From an uncultured Rhodocyclaceae bacterium (GTDB taxonomy: Bacteria; Pseudomonadota; Gammaproteobacteria; Burkholderiales; Rhodocyclaceae): a stretch of 64,000 nt of DNA. Below, piece by piece: positions 33,435 to 43,460 of the stretch. Each line of letters begins with the position of its first letter. The stretch's first letter is position 1. The position numbers and the translations under genes were made by a program. The DNA lies in assembly GCA_907163225.1 (NCBI GenBank), contig OU015322.1, positions 1,054,001-1,118,000 of the forward strand, read 5' to 3'. A model generated the notes under the pieces. The model was given only the letters and a program-made list of their open reading frames with translations. It was not told the DNA's origin and made no database searches.

Positions 33435-33875
33435 ATGAAAAAGATCACACGCGGATTCACACTGATTGAGGTCATGATCGTAGTCGCCATCATTGCCATT
33501 TTGGCCTCTGTCGCGCTGCCCAGCTATCAAGAATACATTCTCCGTGCTCGACTGGTCGAAGGCACCAACGAATTGTCTGCATTGCGCGCCCGAATGGAAC
33601 AGTACTTCCAGGATAACCGTACATATGCAGCCGTTGGCGCATTCACCCCTCCTTGCCCACCCCCTGCCACCCCTCAAAAAGCTGGCACATTTTCCGTAAG
33701 TTGTGGCGCCGGCGATATCACAGCAACGACTTACTTGATCACCGCCACAGGCAGCAGCTCTACAGCCGCATTTGCCTTCACGGTTAACGAACAAGGCATC
33801 CGAGCCACCACTGGCTCAAGTTGGGGACATACATCAACGACCTGCTGGCTGATGACAAAGGGCGATTCATGTTAG
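33435..33875 (+). CDS. pilE: Type IV pilus minor pilin (PilE-type)
   Basis: A 146-residue prepilin. The processing site is [21 protein letters not shown], with Glu5 of the mature protein present, followed by the pilin helix. Two cysteines near the C-terminus ([10 protein letters not shown]) probably make the D-region disulphide. It heads the minor-pilin operon. In Pseudomonas pilE comes last in this operon, here it comes first. Confidence 0.9.
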   Translation: MKKITRGFTLIEVMIVVAIIAILASVALPSYQEYILRARLVEGTNELSALRARMEQYFQDNRTYAAVGAFTPPCPPPATPQKAGTFSVSCGAGDITATTYLITATGSSSTAAFAFTVNEQGIRATTGSSWGHTSTTCWLMTKGDSC

Positions 33876-34531
33876 GTCGGCGAATATCAGGCTTCTCGCT
33901 GATCGAACTGGTGGTCGTTTTGACCATCTTTTCCATCATGATCGCGATGGGAGCCCCCCTCCTTGCGGAGTGGCAGGCCAACGGAAAAGTTCGCTCGGTG
34001 GCGGAAGCATTGCAAAATGACCTTCGCCGGACTCAAGCCGAAGCAGTGCGGCGCAACCGACAGGTCGCGTTCTTGCTTACCAACGATTCTCCTACGAAAG
34101 ACAACCCTGCTTTCACCCCCGCAGTAAGTGCTCTCAATTGGGCGATCGTTGCACTGCCTCTAGCGCTGAGTGGAGAAACAGCCAATCAACAACCGAAAGA
34201 CGCAGGTGGAAACGACATTCCGGGAGATCCGCTTACCGGCGTTATTTTGAACCATACCCAAAACGCAAATTCAACAACGATGGTCACTGCCGACGCAAAT
34301 GTTCTCGCTATTTGCTTCAATTCGGTCGGCCGATTAGTTGCCTCCGCCGCGCCCATTGAAAATGCCGGAGGAATTAACTGTGCGGCACTACCCGCCGGTA
34401 CAACACAACGTGACTTTCAGATACAACGAGCTGGTGCAAACCGTCCGCTTCGGGTTCAGGTACGCCTTGGCGGGCAAATTCGCATGTGCGACCCCGGCAG
34501 GTCAATTGCAACTCAACCGGACGGATGTTAA
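33869..34531 (+). CDS. FimT/FimU/GspH-type pseudopilin
   Basis: A 220-residue prepilin starting [19 protein letters not shown], with mature Glu5. The C-terminal part has the GspH-like [21 protein letters not shown] and [12 protein letters not shown]. The ATG overlaps the end of pilE by 7 bp. These pseudopilins prime pilus assembly, and FimT can bind DNA in some competent bacteria. Confidence 0.88.
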   Translation: MLGRRISGFSLIELVVVLTIFSIMIAMGAPLLAEWQANGKVRSVAEALQNDLRRTQAEAVRRNRQVAFLLTNDSPTKDNPAFTPAVSALNWAIVALPLALSGETANQQPKDAGGNDIPGDPLTGVILNHTQNANSTTMVTADANVLAICFNSVGRLVASAAPIENAGGINCAALPAGTTQRDFQIQRAGANRPLRVQVRLGGQIRMCDPGRSIATQPDGC

Positions 34532-34533
34532 CA

Positions 34534-34986
34534 ATGCACCCGAATTTACGATCTCCGCACCCATCAACCCGGAATCAATCGGCATACCTACTATCAGGAA
34601 GAAAAGGGCAGGCTGGCGTACTGTTGCTGGAGGTATTAATTTCGATTCTGATTTTCTCGTTTGCCTTTCTGGGCTTGGTGGCACTTCAAGCCAGGGCAGT
34701 CCAGTTCTCAGTTGACGCAGAAGATCGAAATCGCGCCGCCCTGCTCGCAAACGAATTGGTTTCCACGATGTGGGGGCAAAAATCAACTGACAAAGGGGTG
34801 CTAGCTTTCGAAATTGCTACCTGGACGACCAGGGTTCAAAAAGTTGAAGAATCCGGCCTACCCAATGCCAGCACCACTGTCAGCAATGCCGACGCCAATG
34901 GCGTGGTAACCATTACGATCAACTGGACACCTGTCGGTGCCTCATCAACACCTCACTCATACCTGACTCAGGTCGTCATGCCATGA
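34534..34986 (+). CDS. pilV: Type IV pilus modification/minor pilin PilV
   Basis: A 150-residue minor pilin with GQAGVLLLEVLISILIFSFA, a slightly unusual prepilin site (Val instead of Phe as first mature residue), then LVALQARAVQFSVDAEDRNRA and the typical ANELVSTMW block. The ATG at 34534 lies 3 bp after the fimT-like stop and has GGACGGA upstream. It overlaps pilW by 4 bp. Confidence 0.87.
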   Translation: MHPNLRSPHPSTRNQSAYLLSGRKGQAGVLLLEVLISILIFSFAFLGLVALQARAVQFSVDAEDRNRAALLANELVSTMWGQKSTDKGVLAFEIATWTTRVQKVEESGLPNASTTVSNADANGVVTITINWTPVGASSTPHSYLTQVVMP

Positions 34987-36254
34987 AAAACCGTGCCGCC
35001 GCTCACATAACTCCAGGCCGCCAATCGGGTTTTAGTCTGATTGAATTGTTGGTCGCCATGGTGATTGGCCTGATCATGTCACTTGCCATTTTCTCGGTAC
35101 TGCAGAATCTCGAAGGTAGAAAGCGAACCAGCACCTCCATCAACGACATTGATCAGGCGGGCAACTATGCCGCCTACGCTTTGGACAAGCTGGTGCGTAG
35201 CGCCGGTTCGGGAATTTCACAGAGCGACGGCGCGATGTTCGGCTGCTCGCTCACCGCCATGAAAGACAACGCACAAATTCTCCCGCGCACGGCTGCTCTT
35301 CCAGCTCCTTTCGCAGCGGTTAATACCGGTACGGCAAACGTTTTCAAATTAATTCCCGCGTTGATAGCACCAGGGCAAACAACACCCGGTGTCAGCAACA
35401 AACCATCAGATGTGCTTGTGCTCATGTCGGGAAATGGCGGATTCGGGGAGGTGGCCACCCAATTCACAGGCACTCCGGTTGTAGCACAACTCACCTTGGC
35501 AAATACGATCGGATTTCGTGGTGACGATCTGGTTCTGATAAATGATCTCTCTGCCGGGCCAACCGGAACTCCATGCATGATTGAGCAGGTCTCAGCGGGG
35601 TTCGCCGGTGGAGCGACAACCGCACTCACGCTCAGAGCGGCGGGAGCAGGAAGCTATTCCGGCGCCACCATTAACGGTAAAGCGTTGACGAGCTACAACG
35701 ACACCAACAACACGATGGCTCTTAACCTTGGCAACGTCAGCACGGGCAACCCGCCAACGTTTATCGTGGTTGGCGTAGGCAACAACAACACGCTTTTCGG
35801 TTTTGACCTGCTGCAAAACCAAAACCCAACCATCGGCGGCGCACAAGCCTCTTATCCGATTGCCGACAATATTTTCGAATTACATGCTTTATACGGCATC
35901 GACGCCAACAACGACGACAAGATTGATACTTGGAATGCCGCCACCGGCAATTATTCACCAGCCAACCTTACCAATGGCACGGTCGACGCCTTTAAACGCC
36001 TGAAAACAATAAAAGCTATTCGAATTGGCCTGATCACGAGGACGTCGCTTCTTGAGAAAGTACCCGATTCACCCACCCCTATTTCACCTGCTTCGCTGGT
36101 TTTGTTTGAGGATATTGCTGCGCCTGTGGCTGGTGCAATACCTAAAGTGACCAGAACCCTGAATGCGGATATCACCTCCGAAGAAAGAAGATATCGCTAC
36201 AAAACCATCGAAACGACCATTCCCTTGCGCAACCAGATCATGATCAGCCCATAA
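34983..36254 (+). CDS. pilW: Type IV pilus assembly protein PilW
   Basis: A 423-residue large minor pilin. The prepilin site is [19 protein letters not shown]. The middle part has YAAYALDKLVRSAGSG, the PilW signature, and the acidic loop DANNDDKID near residue 315 could bind calcium. It is translationally coupled to pilV and followed by pilX. Confidence 0.9.
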   Translation: MKNRAAAHITPGRQSGFSLIELLVAMVIGLIMSLAIFSVLQNLEGRKRTSTSINDIDQAGNYAAYALDKLVRSAGSGISQSDGAMFGCSLTAMKDNAQILPRTAALPAPFAAVNTGTANVFKLIPALIAPGQTTPGVSNKPSDVLVLMSGNGGFGEVATQFTGTPVVAQLTLANTIGFRGDDLVLINDLSAGPTGTPCMIEQVSAGFAGGATTALTLRAAGAGSYSGATINGKALTSYNDTNNTMALNLGNVSTGNPPTFIVVGVGNNNTLFGFDLLQNQNPTIGGAQASYPIADNIFELHALYGIDANNDDKIDTWNAATGNYSPANLTNGTVDAFKRLKTIKAIRIGLITRTSLLEKVPDSPTPISPASLVLFEDIAAPVAGAIPKVTRTLNADITSEERRYRYKTIETTIPLRNQIMISP

Positions 36255-36263
36255 GGAATGGAG

Positions 36264-36875
36264 ATGCCCAACATTATGAACAGATCCATATTTCCCAAGC
36301 AACAGCAAGGCGCCATCATGATCATCACGCTCATTGCGCTGTCATTGCTGATGCTTTCAGCCCTCGCTCTAATTCGCTCGTTCGACACCTCTCTGTCCAT
36401 GGCCGGCAACCTTGCCTTCAAGCGAGACTTGGTCAATCAGGGAGAGCGCGGCATGGCCAAGGCGATTGCGCTTTTCAACACCGGCCCATTGGTAACCGAA
36501 GGAGCCCGGAATGGCAACTCGCTCACCAATAATTACTCCGCAACCACGCTGAACTCCGACTCACACGGCATTCCGCTGGTGCTAATCAACAATGCCGCTT
36601 TCCTTGCTGCCGGCATGAGTTCAGGTGCAGATGTAAGTGACGCCTCAACCGGCATCACCGTTCGCTTCGTTGTCGACCGCCTTTGCACCACAGCTGGCGT
36701 AGCCTTTTCAAGCGACAAGTGCATTGGATTCAAGCAAACCTCATCGCAGGGCGGGACTAGCCGCGATGCAGAGAAAAAGGTCGGTCAGGAGTTCCAGCCG
36801 GTATATCGCATCAGCGTCCGGGCCACAGGACCAAGAAATACTCAAGCCTATCTCCAGACAACGATCACGCGTTAA
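36264..36875 (+). CDS. pilX: Type IV pilus assembly protein PilX
   Basis: About 203 residues. The N-terminal QQGAIMIITLIALSLLMLSA is the PilX signature, a pilin-like helix without a canonical Glu5. The C-terminus has the usual YRISVRATGPRNTQAYLQT. The ATG at 36264 is preferred because AAGGA lies seven bases upstream. PilX works with PilY1 and PilW at the pilus tip. Confidence 0.87.
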   Translation: MPNIMNRSIFPKQQQGAIMIITLIALSLLMLSALALIRSFDTSLSMAGNLAFKRDLVNQGERGMAKAIALFNTGPLVTEGARNGNSLTNNYSATTLNSDSHGIPLVLINNAAFLAAGMSSGADVSDASTGITVRFVVDRLCTTAGVAFSSDKCIGFKQTSSQGGTSRDAEKKVGQEFQPVYRISVRATGPRNTQAYLQTTITR

Positions 36876-36911
36876 TCAATACGCCCACTCAGCCGACTCG
36901 CGGAGCACGAT

Positions 36912-39900
36912 ATGAAACCCAAGACACAACGCCCGGTAAATCTTGCTTGCAAAACTTTGTGCGCAGGCATTCTGGCCGTTTCTCCCTTGCTCGCAAGTGC
37001 TGTTGACCTTGCTGACGCACCACTATTTTCTACGGTGGTAGTACCCGGGAATCTCGTTCTGGCGCTTTCTGTCGAATGGCCTACCGCCACCACGCCAGCC
37101 TACCTAAGCACCACAACCTATTCATCCAACAACACTTACCTTGGCTATTTTGACCCGGGTAAATGCTACAAATATTCGTACAACGCAGGCACACCAAGCA
37201 GCAGTTATTTTTATCCGGCAAGCCTGACCGCCACTCGAACCTGTGCCGGCAGTGCAACAAACGTTCTCTGGTCAGGAAACTATCTGAACTGGTCAGCGAT
37301 GCAAACCCTGGACAGTTTCCGCTGGGTACTTACCGGCGGCTACCGCAGTACCGATACCGTCACCAATACGATCCTCACCAAGACTTATGCTTGGATGGAC
37401 TCGGAAAACCCGAACAAGACGGTTTCAGTTGCCGGTAGCATTTCTGGCGCAACACCACTTAGCTGGGCATCGCTTGTCACTAGAGTCCAGGCACGGGGCA
37501 CCGCCATGTATTTCACCAGAACCGGTGCAATTGATGGAGCCGCTGCGACTAACTACGACAATCACAACAATTACGCCGGAAGTACGAATGTTGCTGATCC
37601 TGCAACAGTCTACCGCCTGTACATTAACGTAAAGGTTTGCGATCCAGTCATCGGCGTTGAGTCAAATTGCGTTGCTTATGGTGCCAACTACAAACCGGAG
37701 GGCCTGCTCCAGAAATACTCGCAAAAACTACGCTATTCAGCATTTGGCTATTACAACGATAGCTCATCAGGACCTCAACGTGACGGTAGCGTGATGCGGG
37801 CCCGTATGAAGTACATTGCGCCAACCCAACCAGTTCCAGGATCAACCCCTATCGTAAATCCGAATGCGGAGTGGAGCTCTACCACTGGCGTCATGCAAAC
37901 CAACCCTGACCCAGCTGATTCGGCCGCCACTGTCGCCTTTGCCGGTACCTCTGGGTGGGCTGTTGCGGTCCCGAATAGCGGGGTAATGAATTACCTCAAT
38001 AAATTCGGCTACTCGGCACAATCCTACAAATCTTACGACCCTGTCGGAGAACTCTATTACTCGGCCCTGCGCTACCTGAAAAACCTTGGCAATGTCAGCT
38101 CGTATAGCAGTCTGGCTGGCGCAGGAAGCGCAGCAACAGCTTCCAGTTGGCTTGACGGCTTCCCGGCAATCACGAACTGGGATGATCCAGTCCTTTTCTC
38201 ATGCCAGTCGAATTTCATTCTGGGAATCGGCGACGTTTATGCACACCGTGATGCAAACCTTCCAGGCACTAGTTTGAACTCCGGAAATGAGCCAGCACTC
38301 CCGACTGCTGTTACAGCAGACACCACCGTTAATGTCACCGATGCAACCAACATGGTGGGGCTACTTGAAGGATACGCGAACCTAGGTACCACATGGGTCT
38401 CTGATGCGACAGGCCGTGGAAATACCTTCTACATAGCCGGCCTGGCCTACGATGCGCACACCAATGACATTCGATCCGACCTGAGTGGGAAGCAAACGGT
38501 CAATACCTACTGGATGGATGTTCTCGAAGGTCAGAAATACCGACACAAAAACCAGTATTGGCTCGCTGCCAAATATGGCGGATTCAAAGTAGATGACGCC
38601 TTTGCGCCGTATGCCGCAACGAATGGAACCGGGACAATTGCCCAGAACGATTGGTACACAACCGCCGACACGCTATCTATAGGCCAAGCGTCGCTGGATT
38701 TCAGCACCGATGATTCGGCAACAACGGATCGTCGGCCGGACAATTACTTTCCTGGCAACTCACCAGAAACCATGAAAACCGGGTTGACAACCGCCTTCGA
38801 CAAAATTGTGTCTGAAGCATCGGTTGCCACATCAACGGGAATATCAACACCTACGCCACGACAAACAGCGGATGGCAATGCCAACTTCAGCGTGACATAT
38901 GATCCGACGAATTGGACATCAATACTGAGTGGGCAACTGATCAGTTTTGACGCAGACGGCACTCCAACGTTATCGACCGAATGGAATGCAGGAAGCTTGC
39001 TGGACACCAGAACCGCAGGAAACCGACTGATCGTGACGTGCTGCACAAATACCGGTATCGGCCTGCCATTCACCTATGCAAGCCTGACTGGATCAACACT
39101 TCTTAGCCGAACCAACATCGCTTCGTTCAATCCAATAACCGGCGTTACATCTGCGTCGCAATCTATTGAAAAGTACGTCAATTATTTGCGTGGGGAGCGA
39201 ACGAACGAGCTTTCTGGCGCTACAGGCTTCTATAGGAAACGCACCCACTTACTCGGTGACGTTGTCAACGCCAGGCTAGCTGCGGTCGGCGCTCCTAGTT
39301 TCCCGTTCTTTGACATCTACAACCCTGGCTACAGCGCTTTCAAAGCCACCTACGCAAACAGGCCAACTGTAGTCTACGCCGGCGCAAACGATGGCATGTT
39401 GCACGCATTTGATGGAAAGCTGCCAGCGACGGCAGGTGGCGCATGCACGTCAACACTGGTTACCCCAAACACAGCTTGCGGCAAGGAGTTGTTTGCATAT
39501 ATTCCAAGCTTTGTTTATGGAGACACGACCACTGGCTCAACTCAGGGGCTGGCCTCGCTTGGAAATCCAAGCAGTTTTACTCACCACTTTATGGTTGATG
39601 CAACCCCGGTTACCAGTGATGTCGATTTTTTCAAGACACCATCACCGACCGCGCTAACCTACGATTGGCGCACCATACTGGTTGGCGGGCTGGGTAAGGG
39701 GGGCAAGGGTTATTACGCAATAGACATCACCAACCCGGCCAGTTGGACCAGTGAAGCCAACGTGGCCAACAAGGTGCTATGGGAGTTTACCGATTCGCAC
39801 ATGGGCTACAGTTATGGTGATGCTGTCATCGTCAGAACACCAGAGTTTGGTTGGACTGTCATCGTCGGATCCGGATACAACAACGATGACGGCAAGGGCT

Positions 39901-40904
39901 ATATCTACTTCATCAACCCCCGCACCGGCGCCCTGCTCAAAACCCTGGTAACCCCCGAGGGCGACAACGGTACGCCGATCAATCTGGCGCAAATTACCGC
40001 CTATACCGAAACCTATCGGGAACAACTGGCCGACTCCCTGTACGCAGGAGACCTGCAAGGAAACATCTGGCGTGTCGACCTGACTCCGTCAAGCCATGCG
40101 ACGACCGTGGCAGGCGTAACTACGAGCACTACAAGTTACGATTACACCTTGGTAAAGATTGGCACGCTTAAAGACAGCAGCGGTGTTGCCCAACCGATTA
40201 CCACAAAGCCGTTGGTGGAAATCGAGCCCAGCTCCGGCAAACGCTTTGTGATGGTCGGCACTGGCCAGCTACTGTCCGATAATGACATCAGCAGCACCCA
40301 GCGACAAGCGTTCTACGCGATCAACGACGGCTTAAAAGCAAGTGGAAAGTTTTATTCCACATTGCTGACATCCACAGTGGGCGAAATAACAACCACCTAC
40401 TCCGGCGTTGCAACGCCGAACTGGGGCGATCCTCTTACTCCAATCTCCTTCCCTGTCACGCGCTCGCATCTGGTGGACAACACTGACTTGACTGTTGGCA
40501 TTAGCAGTTCTGCCGAAAAACCAATGGGCTGGTTCTACGATCTGGCCACGGACAGCGGCAGCGGTATCGCTGAGCGGGTTAACATTCAACCGACTGCAAC
40601 CAGTGATGGCATCGTAGGTTTTGCTGCCAATTTACCGAATGGCAATGCGTGTTCTCCAGCAGGCACTTCGCGAATCTTTGCGGTCAGCTTCGCGACCGGA
40701 CTAAGCGCCATTCAGAATGCAGCAGGAGTAATTCAGCCTTTTACGAACTTTAATTCAAATGTTACGGATGTTTCGTTCTTCAATGTTCAAGGTAAAACTC
40801 GGCTATATGTTGGTGCGGGCGGCATCAGTAAAGTAGGCGAGCCATTCCCGGGGAAGACCACCTACAGGCGCCTGAACTGGCGAGAAGTCCCTAGCTCTGA
40901 CTGA
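36912..40904 (+). CDS. pilY1: Type IV pilus tip/adhesin protein PilY1
   Basis: A 1330-residue protein with a signal peptide (ILAVSPLLASAVDLADAP). The N-terminal half is variable and rich in Ser, Thr, Asn and Tyr. The C-terminal half is the PilY1 beta-propeller, with VVYAGANDGMLHAFDGK, ELFAYIPSFVYG, TILVGGLGKGGKGYYAIDIT and IVGSGYNNDDGKGYIYFINP. PilY1 helps pilus extension and surface sensing. No von Willebrand A domain was recognised in the N-terminal half. Lower GC and different codon use from neighbours suggest a variable or transferred segment. Confidence 0.92.
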   Translation: MKPKTQRPVNLACKTLCAGILAVSPLLASAVDLADAPLFSTVVVPGNLVLALSVEWPTATTPAYLSTTTYSSNNTYLGYFDPGKCYKYSYNAGTPSSSYFYPASLTATRTCAGSATNVLWSGNYLNWSAMQTLDSFRWVLTGGYRSTDTVTNTILTKTYAWMDSENPNKTVSVAGSISGATPLSWASLVTRVQARGTAMYFTRTGAIDGAAATNYDNHNNYAGSTNVADPATVYRLYINVKVCDPVIGVESNCVAYGANYKPEGLLQKYSQKLRYSAFGYYNDSSSGPQRDGSVMRARMKYIAPTQPVPGSTPIVNPNAEWSSTTGVMQTNPDPADSAATVAFAGTSGWAVAVPNSGVMNYLNKFGYSAQSYKSYDPVGELYYSALRYLKNLGNVSSYSSLAGAGSAATASSWLDGFPAITNWDDPVLFSCQSNFILGIGDVYAHRDANLPGTSLNSGNEPALPTAVTADTTVNVTDATNMVGLLEGYANLGTTWVSDATGRGNTFYIAGLAYDAHTNDIRSDLSGKQTVNTYWMDVLEGQKYRHKNQYWLAAKYGGFKVDDAFAPYAATNGTGTIAQNDWYTTADTLSIGQASLDFSTDDSATTDRRPDNYFPGNSPETMKTGLTTAFDKIVSEASVATSTGISTPTPRQTADGNANFSVTYDPTNWTSILSGQLISFDADGTPTLSTEWNAGSLLDTRTAGNRLIVTCCTNTGIGLPFTYASLTGSTLLSRTNIASFNPITGVTSASQSIEKYVNYLRGERTNELSGATGFYRKRTHLLGDVVNARLAAVGAPSFPFFDIYNPGYSAFKATYANRPTVVYAGANDGMLHAFDGKLPATAGGACTSTLVTPNTACGKELFAYIPSFVYGDTTTGSTQGLASLGNPSSFTHHFMVDATPVTSDVDFFKTPSPTALTYDWRTILVGGLGKGGKGYYAIDITNPASWTSEANVANKVLWEFTDSHMGYSYGDAVIVRTPEFGWTVIVGSGYNNDDGKGYIYFINPRTGALLKTLVTPEGDNGTPINLAQITAYTETYREQLADSLYAGDLQGNIWRVDLTPSSHATTVAGVTTSTTSYDYTLVKIGTLKDSSGVAQPITTKPLVEIEPSSGKRFVMVGTGQLLSDNDISSTQRQAFYAINDGLKASGKFYSTLLTSTVGEITTTYSGVATPNWGDPLTPISFPVTRSHLVDNTDLTVGISSSAEKPMGWFYDLATDSGSGIAERVNIQPTATSDGIVGFAANLPNGNACSPAGTSRIFAVSFATGLSAIQNAAGVIQPFTNFNSNVTDVSFFNVQGKTRLYVGAGGISKVGEPFPGKTTYRRLNWREVPSSD

Positions 40905-40962
40905 CAAGGCGTGGCGCTTGTCCAGATATCCCCGAAGAGGAGAGGCTATTCGCATTGCAAGT

Positions 40963-41604
40963 ATGGTGTCCTTACTGGTACATGCCACCATACTTGCTCT
41001 GCCAAACTACCATGCCGGGCTACTTCAAAGTCACGTTGGCGAGAAGTCCCTGCGCGCGACGCTAACTCGGATTTCGCGTGATGCAACGAAGCCACAGGAT
41101 TTTGAGCCAGCTCCCATACTCCATACAGATGAGTCTGAAAAAGCCAAATCAGACAAGAAGCTACCGGAGCCTATCGGGCAACCAGACACTAGCGCAGAAA
41201 AGCGGCCCGCTTTGCCCGCGCAGTCATCAAAGCAGGTAACAGACTTACCTGCGGCACCGACGGATTCCAGCGAAATATCGGGAGACAAAAGTGACGATAC
41301 CTTGCGCTACGTCCCCAGCAGGCTGCTGGATCGCCCACCGGTACCCTACTCCGCCCCCACTCCCCGCAAATATCTGACGGGAACGTCGATTCCTGTGCTG
41401 CCGATTTACTTGCGTCTGTACATCGACAAATCCGGCAAGGTCGTTCGAATCGATGCAAAGACAATTGAATATCTTGATGAATCACTACTTGCACCGGTCA
41501 AGGAGATGTTTTTTGCCACAGCATTTATTCCCGGAAATATCAAAGGCGTAGATGTCCCGAGTTATATCGACATTGAACTGCAGCTGTCCGAATATATTCT
41601 CTAG
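40963..41604 (+). CDS. TonB-like C-terminal domain protein at the end of the pilus operon
   Basis: About 213 residues. An N-terminal membrane segment (SMVSLLVHATILALP) is followed by a long acidic and proline-rich linker, then a TonB-like C-terminal domain (LPIYLRLYIDKSGKVVRIDA, FFATAFIPGNIKGVDV). The start is uncertain: GAGGAGAGG lies further upstream and an alternative TTG start exists at 40918. It is separated from pilY1 by about 60 bp. It is not a usual member of this operon. Confidence 0.72.
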   Translation: MVSLLVHATILALPNYHAGLLQSHVGEKSLRATLTRISRDATKPQDFEPAPILHTDESEKAKSDKKLPEPIGQPDTSAEKRPALPAQSSKQVTDLPAAPTDSSEISGDKSDDTLRYVPSRLLDRPPVPYSAPTPRKYLTGTSIPVLPIYLRLYIDKSGKVVRIDAKTIEYLDESLLAPVKEMFFATAFIPGNIKGVDVPSYIDIELQLSEYIL

Positions 41605-41619
41605 CCAACAGCCCAGCGG

Positions 41620-42549
41620 CTATTTGCCTATGGCAAGCTCTTTGGGAAGCGGGAACAAAACGCCCTCTTCGACACCTTTGGCCTGGATGACCGACGCACC
41701 CGACAAGGACACTATGCGTTGGACTACCCGTTGAACCAATATTTCCGGCGCGGAAGCACCGGCTGAAACACCAATTCGCTTCTTGTCCTTCATCCACGAT
41801 TCCTGAATCTCATCCGGGCCGTCGATAAGGTAACCGTCCACCCCTCGACTAACGGCCACTTCCTTCAACCGCCTCGAATTCGAACTGTTCGGGCTGCCCA
41901 CGACAATCACCAGATCGCATTGTTCTGTCAACGCCTTGACCGCATCCTGACGGTTTTGCGTGGCGTAGCAGATGTCGTCTTTTTTTGGCCCCTGGATGTC
42001 CGGGAAACGTTGCTTCAGGGCATCGATGACAATGGTGGCGTCATCGACTGAAAGCGTGGTTTGCGTAACGAAGGAGAGACTTTCTGGGTGGCTGACTTGC
42101 AGACTGGCAACTTCGTCCGCAGTCTCCACCAGATACATCCCTCCGTCGCTCTGCCCCATCGTTCCTTCGACTTCCGGATGCCCCTTGTGGCCGATCATGA
42201 CGACTTCGCGGGTTTGGTTGCGCATCTTGCCAACTTCGACGTGCACCTTGGTAACCAGCGGACATGTGGCGTCGAACACCTTCAGGCCGCGCGCTTCGGC
42301 TTCGATCCGTACGGCTTTAGAGACGCCGTGGGCACTGAAGATGACGGTGCTGCCAGCGGGAACCTCGCTCAATTCCTCGATGAACACCGCACCCTTGGCC
42401 CGCAGGTCGTCGCAGACAAATTTGTTGTGCACGACTTCGTGGCGGACGTAGATCGGTGCGCCGAACTTTTCAAGGGCGCGCTCGACGATGGCGATGGCGC
42501 GTTCGACGCCGGCGCAGAAGCCGCGGGGATTGGCGAGGATGACTTGCAT
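41620..42549 (-). CDS. ispH: 4-hydroxy-3-methylbut-2-enyl diphosphate reductase
   Basis: A 309-residue iron-sulphur enzyme. The three cluster cysteines are in [21 protein letters not shown] and ICYATQNRQ. It makes IPP and DMAPP at the last step of the MEP pathway. It is the last gene of the ribF-ileS-lspA-fkpB-ispH operon, and starts right after the FKBP stop. Confidence 0.96.
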   Translation of the reverse strand: MQVILANPRGFCAGVERAIAIVERALEKFGAPIYVRHEVVHNKFVCDDLRAKGAVFIEELSEVPAGSTVIFSAHGVSKAVRIEAEARGLKVFDATCPLVTKVHVEVGKMRNQTREVVMIGHKGHPEVEGTMGQSDGGMYLVETADEVASLQVSHPESLSFVTQTTLSVDDATIVIDALKQRFPDIQGPKKDDICYATQNRQDAVKALTEQCDLVIVVGSPNSSNSRRLKEVAVSRGVDGYLIDGPDEIQESWMKDKKRIGVSAGASAPEILVQRVVQRIVSLSGASVIQAKGVEEGVLFPLPKELAIGK

Positions 42550-42981
42550 TTACATGATTCCGATGATTTCCACCTCGAAGCGGATCGTTTTTCCGGCCAT
42601 CGGGTGGTTGAAGTCGAACAGGGCGTGCGTGGCATCAAGCTCGCGCAGGAAGCCGGCGAAGGTGCCGCCGTTTGGGGCGGTGAATTCGACGACGGAATTC
42701 TCCTTGAGTTCCATTTCAGCCGGCAGGCCAGCCCGGGCGATGCGTTCGACGAGGCGTTCGTTGTGCATGCCGAAGCCTTGTGCCGGCTCCAACTCGAAGA
42801 CAAACCGTTCGTGTGCCGGCAGGCCGATCAGCACGGACTCGAGATTTTCAGCCAGTTGGCCGCTGCCCATTTGCAGGGTGGCCGGGCTCATGTCGAAGGT
42901 GGAGAGAAACTCTTCGCCATCCAGCGCGTTGATTCGGTAGTGCAGGGTCAGAAAGCTGTCGGAGCGAACGGTGGCGGTCAT
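42550..42981 (-). CDS. fkpB: FKBP-type peptidyl-prolyl isomerase (SlpA/FkpB)
   Basis: A 143-residue protein of the SlyD/FkpB group. It starts VRSDSFLTLHYRINALDGEE in part and has the inserted IF domain (VLIGLPAHERFVFELEPAQG) and DFNHPMAGKTIRFEVEI. It is cytoplasmic and overlaps the lspA stop by 4 bp. Confidence 0.92.
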   Translation of the reverse strand: MTATVRSDSFLTLHYRINALDGEEFLSTFDMSPATLQMGSGQLAENLESVLIGLPAHERFVFELEPAQGFGMHNERLVERIARAGLPAEMELKENSVVEFTAPNGGTFAGFLRELDATHALFDFNHPMAGKTIRFEVEIIGIM

Positions 42982-43460
42982 CGTGAAATCTCTTTTTTGT
43001 TGGCTACGGTCAACTGCTCAATGACGAGCAAAACGGCGCCTATGGTGATGGCGGAATCGGCGACGTTAAAGGCCGGCCAGTAGAAGCCGGCAGCGTGCCA
43101 CTGGATGAAGTCGACCACGGCGCCGAAGCGAACCCGGTCGATGACATTGCCCAGCGCACCGCCCATGACCAGCGTCAGGGCGAGCGACAGCAGTTTCTGT
43201 TCCGGGTGTTGGCGGAGCATGAAGGCGATCCAGCCGGACACGCCGAGCGCCAGCGCGGAAAACAGCCAGCGCTGCCAGCCCGGCTGATCAGCCAGAAAGC
43301 TGAAGGCGGCGCCGGGATTGAAGGTCAGCACCCAGTTCCAGAACGGCGCAACATAGATCGTTTCGCCGAAGCCGATGTTTTGGAGGACAACCCACTTGCT
43401 GAGCTGGTCGAGGACGACGACCAGCCCGGCCAGCGCGTACCAGCGCCCGGCACTAGGCAT
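42978..43460 (-). CDS. lspA: Lipoprotein signal peptidase
   Basis: A 160-residue, four-segment inner-membrane aspartic protease. The catalytic Asp residues are in [15 protein letters not shown] and NVADSAI. It cleaves prolipoproteins before the lipidated Cys. The ATG at 43460 overlaps the end of ileS by 8 bp; the longer frame upstream is inside ileS. Confidence 0.95.
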   Translation of the reverse strand: MPSAGRWYALAGLVVVLDQLSKWVVLQNIGFGETIYVAPFWNWVLTFNPGAAFSFLADQPGWQRWLFSALALGVSGWIAFMLRQHPEQKLLSLALTLVMGGALGNVIDRVRFGAVVDFIQWHAAGFYWPAFNVADSAITIGAVLLVIEQLTVANKKEISR

